From Rikenella microfusus (GTDB taxonomy: Bacteria; Bacteroidota; Bacteroidia; Bacteroidales; SZUA-534), in contig DYQV01000001.1 of NCBI GenBank assembly GCA_020719105.1, positions 1 through 37,200 of the forward strand: DNA of 37,200 nt. The letters are read 5' to 3'. Made by a program: the position numbers and the translations under genes. Under the pieces are notes generated by a model that had not been told where the DNA came from, searched no databases, and worked only from the letters and a program-made list of their open reading frames with translations. Position 1 is the stretch's first letter, and every line of letters starts with the position of its first letter. Positions 24,830-33,291 of the stretch are shown one piece after another.

Positions 24830-24909
24830 AATTCTAAAATTTTATAATTTGCAAATATGTGAAGAAATTTCAATGATTATGCCTTTTAATACCTATTAAA
24901 ACAAAAAAA

Positions 24910-24927
24910 GCCGCTCCAAAGAGCGGC
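24910..24927 (-). terminator. Rho-independent terminator after gapA
   Basis: GCCGCTC (24910-24916), loop CAAA, GAGCGGC (24921-24927) form a perfect 7-bp GC stem. On the minus strand T7 follows. It lies 24 bp after the GAPDH stop and separates it from the methyltransferase gene. Confidence 0.88.
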
Positions 24928-24951
24928 TTGTATTTATTTTGAATAGCAAAA

Positions 24952-25965
24952 CTATGCGTGATCAACAGAATGCATGTGTTGAATAAGTTCTACAACTTTT
25001 GCAGAATAACCCATTTCGTTATCGTACCAAGAAACTACTTTTACAAAGTTGCTGTTCAAACTGATTCCAGCACCTGCGTCAAAGATAGAGGTTCTTGTAT
25101 CACCTGTAAAATCGTTTGAAACAACAGAATCCTCAGTATATCCCAAAACACCTTTCATTTCACCTTCAGAAGCATTTTTCATTGCTGCGCAAATAGCTTC
25201 ATAAGAAGCACCTTTTTCCAAACGTACAGTTAAGTCAACTACAGAAACATCAGGAGTTGGTACGCGGAATGACATTCCGGTTAGTTTTCCATTCAATTCA
25301 GGAATAACTTTACCAACGGCTTTAGCGGCACCGGTTGATGAAGGAATGATATTTTGACCCGCACCACGGCCACCTCTCCAGTCCTTATGTGAAGGACCAT
25401 CAACGGTTTTTTGCGTAGCTGTAGTAGCATGAACGGTTGTCATTAAACCTTCAAGAATGCCAAAATTATCGTGCAATACTTTAGCTATCGGTGCTAAACA
25501 GTTGGTCGTGCAAGATGCATTTGATACATAATCCATGTCTTTGGCATATTTCTTATGGTTAACACCCATTACAAACATTGGAGTATCATCCTTTGATGGA
25601 GCTGACATAATTACTTTTTTAGCACCTGCATCCAAGTGACCTTTTGCTGTATCTTTTGAAAGGAACAGTCCAGTTGACTCTACAACATATTCAGCACCTA
25701 CTTCATTCCATTTCAACTCGGCAGGATTTTTAACGGCAGTTACACGGATTGCCTTTCCGTTTACGATTAATTTTCCGTCTTTTACTTCAACGGTTCCTTT
25801 AAATTGTCCATGTGTTGAATCATATTTCAGCATATAAGCCATATAATCCACATCAATAAGGTCATTTATTCCAACTACCTCAAATTTATCGTTTGCAACA
25901 GCAACACGAAAAACGAAACGACCAATACGACCAAAGCCATTAATCCCAATTTTAATTTTTGACAT
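24952..25965 (-). CDS. gapA: Glyceraldehyde-3-phosphate dehydrogenase, type I
   Basis: This glycolytic enzyme oxidises glyceraldehyde-3-phosphate to 1,3-bisphosphoglycerate with NAD. It has 337 residues. The Rossmann motif is INGFGRIGRFVFR (8-20), and INDLID (33-38) after strand beta2 carries an acidic residue typical of NAD preference. The catalytic Cys152 lies in SNASCTTNCLAP and His179 in TTVHATTATQ. The S-loop signature WRGGRGAGQNIIPSSTGAAK and the C-terminal WYDNEMGYS are standard. It is flanked by terminators on both sides (24910-24927 and 26081-26104), so it is a single-gene transcript, as expected for a highly expressed enzyme. Confidence 0.98.
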   Translation of the reverse strand: MSKIKIGINGFGRIGRFVFRVAVANDKFEVVGINDLIDVDYMAYMLKYDSTHGQFKGTVEVKDGKLIVNGKAIRVTAVKNPAELKWNEVGAEYVVESTGLFLSKDTAKGHLDAGAKKVIMSAPSKDDTPMFVMGVNHKKYAKDMDYVSNASCTTNCLAPIAKVLHDNFGILEGLMTTVHATTATQKTVDGPSHKDWRGGRGAGQNIIPSSTGAAKAVGKVIPELNGKLTGMSFRVPTPDVSVVDLTVRLEKGASYEAICAAMKNASEGEMKGVLGYTEDSVVSNDFTGDTRTSIFDAGAGISLNSNFVKVVSWYDNEMGYSAKVVELIQHMHSVDHA

Positions 25966-26080
25966 AATGTATAATTTTTAAATATTAAATTACAAATTGA
26001 ACGCTACATGAATCAAAAACAAAAAATATGTTTTTAAAAATGCGCACAAATTTAAAAATTCGTATTTCAAAAAGCAAAAA

Positions 26081-26104
26081 AAAGCCGGACAATTGCCCGG
26101 CTTT
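26081..26104 (-). terminator. Rho-independent terminator after the T9SS propeller gene
   Basis: AAAGCCGG (26081-26088) pairs with CCGGCTTT (26097-26104) around ACAATTGC. On the minus strand a T8 run follows. It is 20 bp after the stop of the propeller protein. Confidence 0.85.
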
Positions 26105-26123
26105 CTGTCAAATAAATTTTTAT

Positions 26124-29096
26124 TTATTTTTTAACGAATTGGGTCGTACCCTGATGACCACCTGAATGAATGGTTAAAAGATAGGATCCTTGCGGCAAAT
26201 CATTAATATTCAATTTGATACTGTTTTGCCCTTCCCACCTATTTCCTAAATCAGCAGTTTTAACAATTTGTCCATTCATTTGAATCACCTCAATTTTTAC
26301 TGGAGCACCTTCAACCAAGTTAAATGTAAGGTTTAACTCTTCAACAACTGGGTTTGGATAAATATTCAAGGCTATTTTTTTTATTAAACCGGCTTTCCTT
26401 GAACCATCTAATTCAGGAATACCAACATAATTTCTGTCTTCAAAAAATCCCCGGCCATGAGTGCCAATATATATTTTACCATAATTGCTACCGTTCCATT
26501 TAGGCATGTCCAATTGGGTAATTTGGAATACAGGCGCTGCACCAACTCCATCCTGATACGATTCCCAATTAATAGTTGAACCCGAAGATACCTGACTAAA
26601 AATATCTGTGGTCTTGAATGTTCCCATATCAGTACCTATAATAACCGTACTTTTCACTTTATCTAATTCAAATAGTGCACAATAAACGGGTACTTTCGGT
26701 ATGTTCCCGGTAATATCGGTGAAATTTGAAAAAGAACCACTAGCAGCAATTGTTGTAGCTTGAGTAGTTAAATAAATATAGCTTTCATTACCATAATTTC
26801 CTAAGGTAATAATCAAATTATCCGAATTATTTGGATCACAGGCTATACCTGTTATGGACCGGGAACCAAATCCCCCAATTTTAGTTAGCACTGTTACTTT
26901 AGTTCCGCTGGCACTTGGTAAATAACTAGCATTATTGTTGTTTCTGGCTTCCTTCAAATTTGAGAGGCGATATATTTCATTTTCACTGGTTGAAAAGAAT
27001 AAGTTATTTCCATCCATTGAAAACTTCATTTGAGTAACATACTCTTCGGAGCTCATTGTATTATTTTTAAGCGTTTTCCACCAATCTTTATTTGAAATGG
27101 TTTTATTCCAATTGGCAGCAAAAGGGGTAACCCAAACCTCCCTTTTCATCCCTAACGCAAACAAAGCTCGATAATTATCTCTATAATTGATGGTATCTCC
27201 CTCTTCATAAGTTTTATCCATGGTAAAAATAATAGGAGCTTTGTTAACGTTATAACTTGGAAAAACTACGGTAGTATCTTTTGGATATCTTTTTTTTGCA
27301 ATAAATTTAACCGTATCGGTTCCAATCGCATCATTATCAGTTTCCCAATAAGCAATGGGTGTGACAAAAGAAGCTTCTTGTTTGGATGGATCCCAAGTAT
27401 CAGCTGGTACCCAATGAGCATCTATTATATCAGAGTTATAAAAGGTATTCCAATCACCGTACTCTTTGTCATTATTACGCCATAAGCCTCCAAAATAAAT
27501 AGTTCCATAAGCAATTGCGGGGTTAATTTGCGACATAACGCTATGTCCACCATCTCCACCTAGCATTTGGAATCCATTTAAATCGGAATTACCAAAACCT
27601 TCAACAATCAATTGAGTTCCATTATCCTGAGTTCCACCCAGCAAAAAACCATAACTATTCACCGCTACTGAATAAAACTGAGTCACATTGTAGTTTTTAT
27701 TCATCGTTTTAAACTGATATTTAATCCCATCCTTACCTAAGAAACCTCTGGCAATACCTCCATCACTTCCCACAAACATTGTTTGTGGATCTTTGGGATC
27801 AAAAACAAGGGCGTGTTGGTCGGCATGAACATACAAAGGGTTTAATTCATACATATTCCAAAGAGTTACCTGGCTCCATGCAAAAAGATCGCCCGTATTG
27901 GCAGCTTTTCCAAACCAAATATCCAATCCTCCAATAAATACTTCCTTATTATTAGCTGGGTTCACGGCAATGCATAAATCATAGGTTCCTTGTGAACCAA
28001 AAGGCTGGAATAAGGCAGAACCTCCTTTACCAATAACTACCCAATTATCGCCTCCATCAGCGGATTTGTATATATTTCTTAATTGGCCTACATGTGTTAC
28101 CACGGCACAAAATACAACTTTCGGATCTTGTGGTGAATAAGCAAATTCCATTCTACCAACATCGGAAGTGGTTATTAAATGACCGTTTTCTGGATTTTCC
28201 AAATTATCAGTACCTGACTTATCCAAAAAAACCGTTGAACCTGCCTTTTTTACAAAACAGTGCTCTCCAACACTTGCAATAACAGAACCATCAGTAGCAA
28301 TTTTAACATCAGTAGCCGTTCTATTATCATAAATGCTTAATTCCAATGGTGCAGGATTCCAAGTTGTACCCCCATTGTCTGAAACTTTTAACCCTTTATC
28401 GGTTGCAGCATAGATTAAGTCAGGATTGACTGGATCGGCTGCCATTTTATTAACTAAAATAAACGCCGTATCAACAGATGGTTCTGTTGAAGCAATTTTT
28501 GCAAACGACTGCCCGCGGTCGCTTGATTTCCATATTCCGGATCCTAAAATCATTGGGGTGTGAGTATTTTCTCCATGGTTTCCAGCAAAACCTTCACCGG
28601 TACCAAAATAAATATCACCGTTTGCCGCCTGACATATCGACACTATGGCTAAGTTTGCAAAATCTTCGGTGGTGGCTCCATAATATTGCACTGACTCCCA
28701 ATATTGCCCTGCCGAAGTAGATTTCCAAAGGCCTCCAGCTACCCCTCCGGCAAACATTATGTTTGAATTATCCTTGTCAATCAATAAAGCTCTGGTCCGG
28801 CCTCCAACATTGTCAGGCCCACGGTAAACCCAAGCATCAACTGCACTCTTTCTATTTGATATTTCTTTAAGTTGATTCTGAGCCCTTTTAATATCAGCAA
28901 TATCAATGGTTTTTGTTTCCTGATTTGCGCGGATATTCATAATAAATTCAAAAGCTCCTTGTGCACTATTTGCAATTTTGTTCTGATAGCTTCTTGATTC
29001 AAAGCTTCGAACTGTTTCCTTAGCAGATGATAGAACGAATGTAATTCCTATCACCACGACAAGGAACATGCTTAAATATAAGTATTTGTTTTTCAT
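26124..29096 (-). CDS. Secreted VPS10/BNR-type beta-propeller protein with T9SS sorting domain
   Basis: This 990-residue extracellular or surface-attached protein has a hydrophobic N-terminal signal (about 5-23). From about 95 onward it is a sortilin-like propeller marked by Asp-box repeats S-x-[DA]-x-G-x-x-[WF]: STSAGQYW (126-133), SSDRGQSF (191-198), SDNGGTTW (239-246) and SADGGDNW (345-352). Intermediate stretches such as GGVAGGLWKS and MFVGSDGGIARG recur with the blades. The last 80 residues are a type A T9SS sorting domain: NIYPNPVVEELNLTF, then a beta-sandwich with GSYLLTIHSGGHQGTTQFVKK in part. It would be exported by Sec, then by the type IX machinery, and probably anchored after cleavage. 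Asp-box propellers occur in glycosidases and in binding proteins; catalytic residues cannot be assigned. It is a single-gene transcript. Confidence 0.92.
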   Translation of the reverse strand: MKNKYLYLSMFLVVVIGITFVLSSAKETVRSFESRSYQNKIANSAQGAFEFIMNIRANQETKTIDIADIKRAQNQLKEISNRKSAVDAWVYRGPDNVGGRTRALLIDKDNSNIMFAGGVAGGLWKSTSAGQYWESVQYYGATTEDFANLAIVSICQAANGDIYFGTGEGFAGNHGENTHTPMILGSGIWKSSDRGQSFAKIASTEPSVDTAFILVNKMAADPVNPDLIYAATDKGLKVSDNGGTTWNPAPLELSIYDNRTATDVKIATDGSVIASVGEHCFVKKAGSTVFLDKSGTDNLENPENGHLITTSDVGRMEFAYSPQDPKVVFCAVVTHVGQLRNIYKSADGGDNWVVIGKGGSALFQPFGSQGTYDLCIAVNPANNKEVFIGGLDIWFGKAANTGDLFAWSQVTLWNMYELNPLYVHADQHALVFDPKDPQTMFVGSDGGIARGFLGKDGIKYQFKTMNKNYNVTQFYSVAVNSYGFLLGGTQDNGTQLIVEGFGNSDLNGFQMLGGDGGHSVMSQINPAIAYGTIYFGGLWRNNDKEYGDWNTFYNSDIIDAHWVPADTWDPSKQEASFVTPIAYWETDNDAIGTDTVKFIAKKRYPKDTTVVFPSYNVNKAPIIFTMDKTYEEGDTINYRDNYRALFALGMKREVWVTPFAANWNKTISNKDWWKTLKNNTMSSEEYVTQMKFSMDGNNLFFSTSENEIYRLSNLKEARNNNNASYLPSASGTKVTVLTKIGGFGSRSITGIACDPNNSDNLIITLGNYGNESYIYLTTQATTIAASGSFSNFTDITGNIPKVPVYCALFELDKVKSTVIIGTDMGTFKTTDIFSQVSSGSTINWESYQDGVGAAPVFQITQLDMPKWNGSNYGKIYIGTHGRGFFEDRNYVGIPELDGSRKAGLIKKIALNIYPNPVVEELNLTFNLVEGAPVKIEVIQMNGQIVKTADLGNRWEGQNSIKLNINDLPQGSYLLTIHSGGHQGTTQFVKK

Positions 29097-29230
29097 GATG
29101 TTGTATTTTCAATCTTCAATAGTTTCCATTTCAATTAAGGCTCACAAGATAATGAAAAATAAATTAACTATAAAAGGTACCTATTCAGCAACTACAAATG
29201 ATAAACCTATTTAGCAGCATAAAAACCGCG

Positions 29231-30001
29231 TTATTTATTTTTTATTCCTGTTTCCTTTTTAGCATGTGGGTTATAAATCCGACCAAATCGGTAACTTATA
29301 AAAATAGATAGGAAGTAAAATTTGTTTTGATTGTTTGCCATAATCTCAACTTTTTTAGGATAACAATCAAAGGTAATCCCGCATTCTAATGCATTAACTA
29401 TTAAATCACTCTTACTAAACTCAAAACTGCCTCCAATTTTGGCATACAGACCAGGGAGCACTGAAAGCTCATCAAATCCTTTAAAATAGCTCGCTCCACC
29501 TAAAATGTTGGATCCTTTTCGAACCAAACTTTCAAAATTTTCTATACGTATCGGATCCGTTCCCGGTAAGGTTGTATTTACAGTATAATAATAAACGGGC
29601 TTAAGAAAACCAAGAACCGGTCCTAATTGATAAAACCACCTGATTTCAATTCCCCCTTTATCTTTTTTATCATAAAGAGTAATTAGATTGCCATATCCAA
29701 AGCGGAAATTTAGAAAATCGTTTTGCTTGCCAAAAACAAAACGACGATAATCGGGATGGGAGGTAAATTTTTTCTCCTTTTGATCTTTAATGGAAACCCA
29801 TTCAATGGTGTACATGGTCTTTCGATGAATATTTTTCATCTTACCATAGGAATAACCGAATCCCCATCCATTGCTATTTAGGAGAAAATCAAAAGTGTGT
29901 TCATTTCTAATTAATGCTTTCTTTTCGTCCGATATATCTCCTTGAGCATTAACATTCAGAAATAAGCAACACAAACACAGAAAGGGTAATACATACTTCA
30001 T
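29231..30001 (-). CDS. Putative outer-membrane beta-barrel protein
   Basis: This 256-residue protein of unknown function has a signal peptide (hydrophobic 4-18, likely cut after VNA). The mature sequence alternates polar and aromatic residues in strand-like segments (WGFGYSYGKM, FLNFRFGYGNL, GGIEIRWFYQLGPVLGF, GLYAKIGGSFEF). It ends with FYFLSIFISYRFGRIY, close to a C-terminal barrel strand though followed by 14 charged residues. Aromatic girdle residues and glycine pairs support an 8-strand or similar barrel. A second small gene, a lipoprotein, lies just upstream on the same strand, separated by a terminator-like hairpin. No Pfam-level family is recognised with certainty. Confidence 0.7.
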   Translation of the reverse strand: MKYVLPFLCLCCLFLNVNAQGDISDEKKALIRNEHTFDFLLNSNGWGFGYSYGKMKNIHRKTMYTIEWVSIKDQKEKKFTSHPDYRRFVFGKQNDFLNFRFGYGNLITLYDKKDKGGIEIRWFYQLGPVLGFLKPVYYYTVNTTLPGTDPIRIENFESLVRKGSNILGGASYFKGFDELSVLPGLYAKIGGSFEFSKSDLIVNALECGITFDCYPKKVEIMANNQNKFYFLSIFISYRFGRIYNPHAKKETGIKNK

Positions 30002-30031
30002 AAAAAAAATAAACCTCCATTCAAAGAGGTT
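30002..30031 (-). terminator. Terminator-like hairpin abutting the start codon of the barrel gene
   Basis: On the minus strand AACCTC (30031-30026), loop TTTGAATG, GAGGTT (30017-30012) is followed by TATTTTTTTT to 30002, directly in front of the ATG at 30001. It would end the micro-lipoprotein transcript. Any read-through mRNA would place this hairpin where a ribosome must load, so it could also control the barrel gene. Confidence 0.55.
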
Positions 30032-30056
30032 CCATTTAACGAATTGTAAAATTTAG

Positions 30057-30182
30057 TTAGGCAGTTTGTTCAACCTCTGCGGGACTGGTTTGAGAATAGG
30101 CTGGACAATCGGCAGTTTTACATGAATTAAGCAAAACAATACCAAACAAAGCTATAACCATAAGGATAATTAATTTTTTCAT
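30057..30182 (-). CDS. Micro-lipoprotein, 41 residues
   Basis: The minus-strand frame from the ATG at 30182 to the TAA at 30057 encodes 41 residues: MKKLIILMVIALFGIVLL, then NSCKTADCPAYS, ending in EVEQTA. It is a textbook lipoprotein signal peptide: two lysines, a hydrophobic core and lipobox LLNSC with the lipidated cysteine at 21. The mature part is only 21 residues and contains C-x4-C followed by PAY. Very small Bacteroidota lipoproteins with CPAY-like tails are familiar to me, but no function is assigned. It lies between the polymerase-ligase gene (80 bp upstream) and the barrel gene, with a terminator at 30002-30031. Confidence 0.75.
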   Translation of the reverse strand: MKKLIILMVIALFGIVLLNSCKTADCPAYSQTSPAEVEQTA

Positions 30183-30262
30183 GTGTTTAAATTTTAATCA
30201 TTTACACCAATTTTTCACTCCGATTTTGCGATAAAAATATGAAAATAATATTCTAAATAAAA

Positions 30263-32413
30263 CTATTTTGAAAGCTCATCCAATAATATTACGTCAAAGT
30301 TAGTTTTTTCTTTTTGAACTTTAACAAAAGTAGCTTTAACTTTGTTCGAATCGGCTATCCATTTTTTAAATTTTTGTTCGTCACATTTATTTACCAAGGT
30401 AATAGCTTTCCTTTTACATATTGTTATCATAGTAGCTTCAAACTTTTCGGGATTTTTTTCGTTAACCGGAATTTGCAACATACATTCCAATGCTTTATCA
30501 AATTCATTCAAATTATAATGAACAATTGATTTATTTATCAAGGCTTCTTTATATCTGGGAGATATATTTAAAGCTACCTGATAATACTTTAATGCTGTTT
30601 GTTTGTCACCGGTTAAATCATAGCAAGTGGCCAAATTATTAATTACCTGTAAGTGATATGGATTAATTTTATACGCTTCTAAAAATGCTTGTTTTGCTCC
30701 TTCCAGGTTTTTTAAAGAAGTGAGTGCCACTCCCTCATAATATTTCATGGGAGTAGTAAAATTATCCAATGTATATAGCGTGTTTTCCACGCTGCGAGCG
30801 GCCCTATAAGTTAAATTGAAATTTTTGGTCTTTATCCCATATTTTATTGCCCTGGCAGCTTTTTCACCGGAAATAAACTGGTTAGCAGCCCATACATTCA
30901 AAGTAGTAAGAATGAGCATGAAAAATATAAGGGCTATTTTATAAGCTTTAAACGAAATTCGCTTTTGCGATTTTTCATCAGAAGGTATTAACAACAATAC
31001 TAACGCAAATAAAATGGCCAGCATTGAATTATGAGTTACCCGTTCCCGGGGAAAAGAAACAAACATATCAACCATAAACCCTACTAGGAAAGCAAAAGCC
31101 AATGCTGAAAAGATTCTTACCGACCACTCATTTTGTTTTAGAAAATTGATAAGCGCAACGGCAAGTATTCCAATATAAATAATCATATAAAACAAAAAAC
31201 CTACAATTCCATTTTCGGAAAGTATCCAAAGAAAATCGTTGTGAGGCCTCTGAAAAAGCATGGTTCCATTCCTAATATCATGTTCAAAACGGTCGAGGCC
31301 ATATTTCGGATATTCAATCCACCATTGCCCTCCTCCAATTCCAATAATTGGGTGTTCCTTTACCAGTTCTAATGTGTTTTTCCAAACATACACCCTAGTT
31401 TGGGTAGATGTTGGCATTGGAGTTCCATAATCTTGCTGTAGGGTTGTTTCAGCATCAATTACTTGAGATATTTTATCGGACACCATTTTAGCCAATTTGA
31501 CATCGGACTTCATTAAAACGAGATAACCTGATAAAAGTATTACTATGGGAACTAACAGCAGAGCGATTTTAAAACTATTCGGCAATAATTTTCCGGTTTG
31601 CTTGGACCTCATGAAAAACAGATAAAAATAAGCCAATAAGCCAATAACGCTAAATGCTAAGCCAGTTGCTCCCCAGATACCCTTTGAGGCTAAAATAAAA
31701 ATAAAAAACAAAGCTGAAGCCAATACCAATCCGGAAATAATGCGCCAAACCTTTTTGTAAACTATCAGACCATAAATTGAGAATGGCAAACTCATGAATA
31801 GGAAGGAAGAAAACAACAGCACATTCGCCAATGTGGATAAAACATGTCCAATAGCTTGCCTAAAATAATATCCGTAATGATCGGTTGCCGCATTAAATTG
31901 CGTAAAATCAGATCGCCACAATTGCACAAACCCTATAGCTAAATAAAATCCCGCCATTATTAACACTGACTTTATTAAAACATCCTTCCCCTTAGAATTA
32001 TTCCTGAGCAATTGATATAAATAAAAAAACAGTAAAATATAGGTAGTTTCTTTTGTTAAATGAAAAACCGCTTCTTTGTAATTAATTACACCCATCGAGG
32101 ATATGACATTAATAAATAGGTAAGCTAAGGCCGAACCAAATATTATTTTATCAACTCTTGTAAAAAAGAAAATAACTTTATTGGAAAATAGCCGGATGGA
32201 AAAAGCAATGGTAAGTAATAAAATAAAAACTGTCAAGGCTAAGAATCTTGAATAAAGCACCGGATCAAGCAATTGGGTAGTATAAATAAATGGTAAGGTC
32301 AGCAAAAAAAGTGAAACCAATACCCACTCAATATTCCCGAAAAACCGCTCAACGAATCGCATCATAAATTTAAATATATTGGAAGAATATCTGTTATTAA
32401 AAATCGATGTCAA
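30263..32413 (-). CDS. O-antigen ligase/polymerase-like membrane protein with C-terminal TPRs
   Basis: This 716-residue inner-membrane protein has 12 or so hydrophobic segments between about 28 and 510. The large periplasmic loop contains the Wzy_C/WaaL signature: HPIIGIGGGQWWIEYPKYG, then FQRPHNDFLWILSENGIVGF, where the RPHND with preceding Arg-rich loop is the family hallmark. After the last membrane helix (about 495-515), the C-terminal 200 residues hold TPR-like repeats (SLKNLEGAKQAFLEAYKINP, NLATCYDLTGDKQTALKYYQ, ALNISPRYKEALINKSIVHY). It may polymerise or transfer a surface glycan. No glycosyltransferase or flippase gene is adjacent, so the substrate is unknown. The start is uncertain: the ATG pair at about 32365 would remove 16 residues before MMRFVERFF. 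Confidence 0.82.
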   Translation of the reverse strand: MTSIFNNRYSSNIFKFMMRFVERFFGNIEWVLVSLFLLTLPFIYTTQLLDPVLYSRFLALTVFILLLTIAFSIRLFSNKVIFFFTRVDKIIFGSALAYLFINVISSMGVINYKEAVFHLTKETTYILLFFYLYQLLRNNSKGKDVLIKSVLIMAGFYLAIGFVQLWRSDFTQFNAATDHYGYYFRQAIGHVLSTLANVLLFSSFLFMSLPFSIYGLIVYKKVWRIISGLVLASALFFIFILASKGIWGATGLAFSVIGLLAYFYLFFMRSKQTGKLLPNSFKIALLLVPIVILLSGYLVLMKSDVKLAKMVSDKISQVIDAETTLQQDYGTPMPTSTQTRVYVWKNTLELVKEHPIIGIGGGQWWIEYPKYGLDRFEHDIRNGTMLFQRPHNDFLWILSENGIVGFLFYMIIYIGILAVALINFLKQNEWSVRIFSALAFAFLVGFMVDMFVSFPRERVTHNSMLAILFALVLLLIPSDEKSQKRISFKAYKIALIFFMLILTTLNVWAANQFISGEKAARAIKYGIKTKNFNLTYRAARSVENTLYTLDNFTTPMKYYEGVALTSLKNLEGAKQAFLEAYKINPYHLQVINNLATCYDLTGDKQTALKYYQVALNISPRYKEALINKSIVHYNLNEFDKALECMLQIPVNEKNPEKFEATMITICKRKAITLVNKCDEQKFKKWIADSNKVKATFVKVQKEKTNFDVILLDELSK

Positions 32414-32504
32414 AGATGAATAATTTTCATTTAAAAACCTGAAATGTAGCTGTTAATTTCATGTACACGTTAAAAACTATATTTTTTATTCCACGAAAGG
32501 GGGT

Positions 32505-32512
32505 TACCTTTG
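32505..32512 (+). promoter_or_regulatory. Putative -7 promoter element of the nitroreductase gene
   Basis: TACCTTTG matches TAnnTTTG and lies 14 bp before the ATG at 32527. No TTG is seen at -33. Its position inside the longer open frame argues that translation starts at 32527 and not at 32461. Confidence 0.5.
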
Positions 32513-32526
32513 CAAAAACTAAACAA

Positions 32527-33270
32527 ATGAATACTTTATTTAATCACCGGTCCATTCGAAAATACAAAAGTACGCCCATAGAAGCTACTCTATTGGAAAA
32601 GATATTGAATGCCGGAACGCGGGCGTCAAATACGGGAAACATGCAAGTATATAGCATAATTGTTACTACCGATGAGTTAATCCGGAAACAACTTTGGGAA
32701 ATTCATTTTAAACAGAATATGGTATTGGAAGCTCCGGTGCACCTAACTTTTTGCGCCGATATAAACCGGTTTAATCAATGGTGCCAGCAACGCAATGCAT
32801 TTCCGGGATATGACAATTTTTTGTGGTTTTATAATGCCTCTATTGACGCTTTGTTAGCGAGTCAAAATATTTGCATTGAAGCGGAAAATAATGGACTTGG
32901 AATATGCTATTTAGGTACCACTACTTATGCTGCTGACAAAATAATTCAATTGTTAAATTTGCCCATGGGAGTTGTGCCGGTAACTTCAATAGTTTTAGGT
33001 TACCCCGATGAGAATCCTAATTTAACCGATAGATTGCCACTTGAGGCTATTTTGCATTACGAAAAATATCAACCTTATTCTGCCGCTGATATTGATAAAC
33101 TGTATGCTGACAAAGAGGCTCTTCCGGGTACAAAAAAACTGATTGAAGAAAATAAAACGGATAATTTGGCGCAAATTTTTACTGAAAAGCGATACAAAAA
33201 AAGTGATAATGTCCATTTTTCTAATTCTTTTTTACAAACAATTAAAAATCAAGGGTTCATGAACCAATGA
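32527..33270 (+). CDS. Nitroreductase family flavoprotein
   Basis: This FMN-dependent NAD(P)H oxidoreductase has 247 residues from the ATG at 32527 (MNTLFNHRSIRKYKSTPI). The frame opens 22 codons earlier, but those codons span a promoter-like element and have no family match. Family motifs are HRSIRKYK (FMN phosphate binding), RASNTGNMQVYSIIV (flavin contact), a central helix with DALLASQNICIEAENNGLGICYLG, which holds the usual NxG-LGxxxG pattern, and VLGYPDENP. The C-terminal 55 residues are a variable extension (YEKYQPYSAADIDKLYADKE). It resembles the FRP/NfsA-type group. The substrate is unknown. The Omp85-like gene starts 21 bp after its stop, so they may share a transcript. Confidence 0.9.
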   Translation: MNTLFNHRSIRKYKSTPIEATLLEKILNAGTRASNTGNMQVYSIIVTTDELIRKQLWEIHFKQNMVLEAPVHLTFCADINRFNQWCQQRNAFPGYDNFLWFYNASIDALLASQNICIEAENNGLGICYLGTTTYAADKIIQLLNLPMGVVPVTSIVLGYPDENPNLTDRLPLEAILHYEKYQPYSAADIDKLYADKEALPGTKKLIEENKTDNLAQIFTEKRYKKSDNVHFSNSFLQTIKNQGFMNQ

Positions 33271-33291
33271 AAAAAACACAACTGAATTTGC

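Noticed and set aside
24830..24865. rlmD promoter CATATTTG on the minus strand
   Set aside because: The first base does not fit TAnnTTTG and no -33 element is visible, so it is not listed as a feature.
25990..26040. gapA promoter around TATTTTTTG on the minus strand
   Set aside because: There is one base too many between TA and TTTG to fit TAnnTTTG, and no TTG is placed correctly. A promoter must exist, but I cannot place it.
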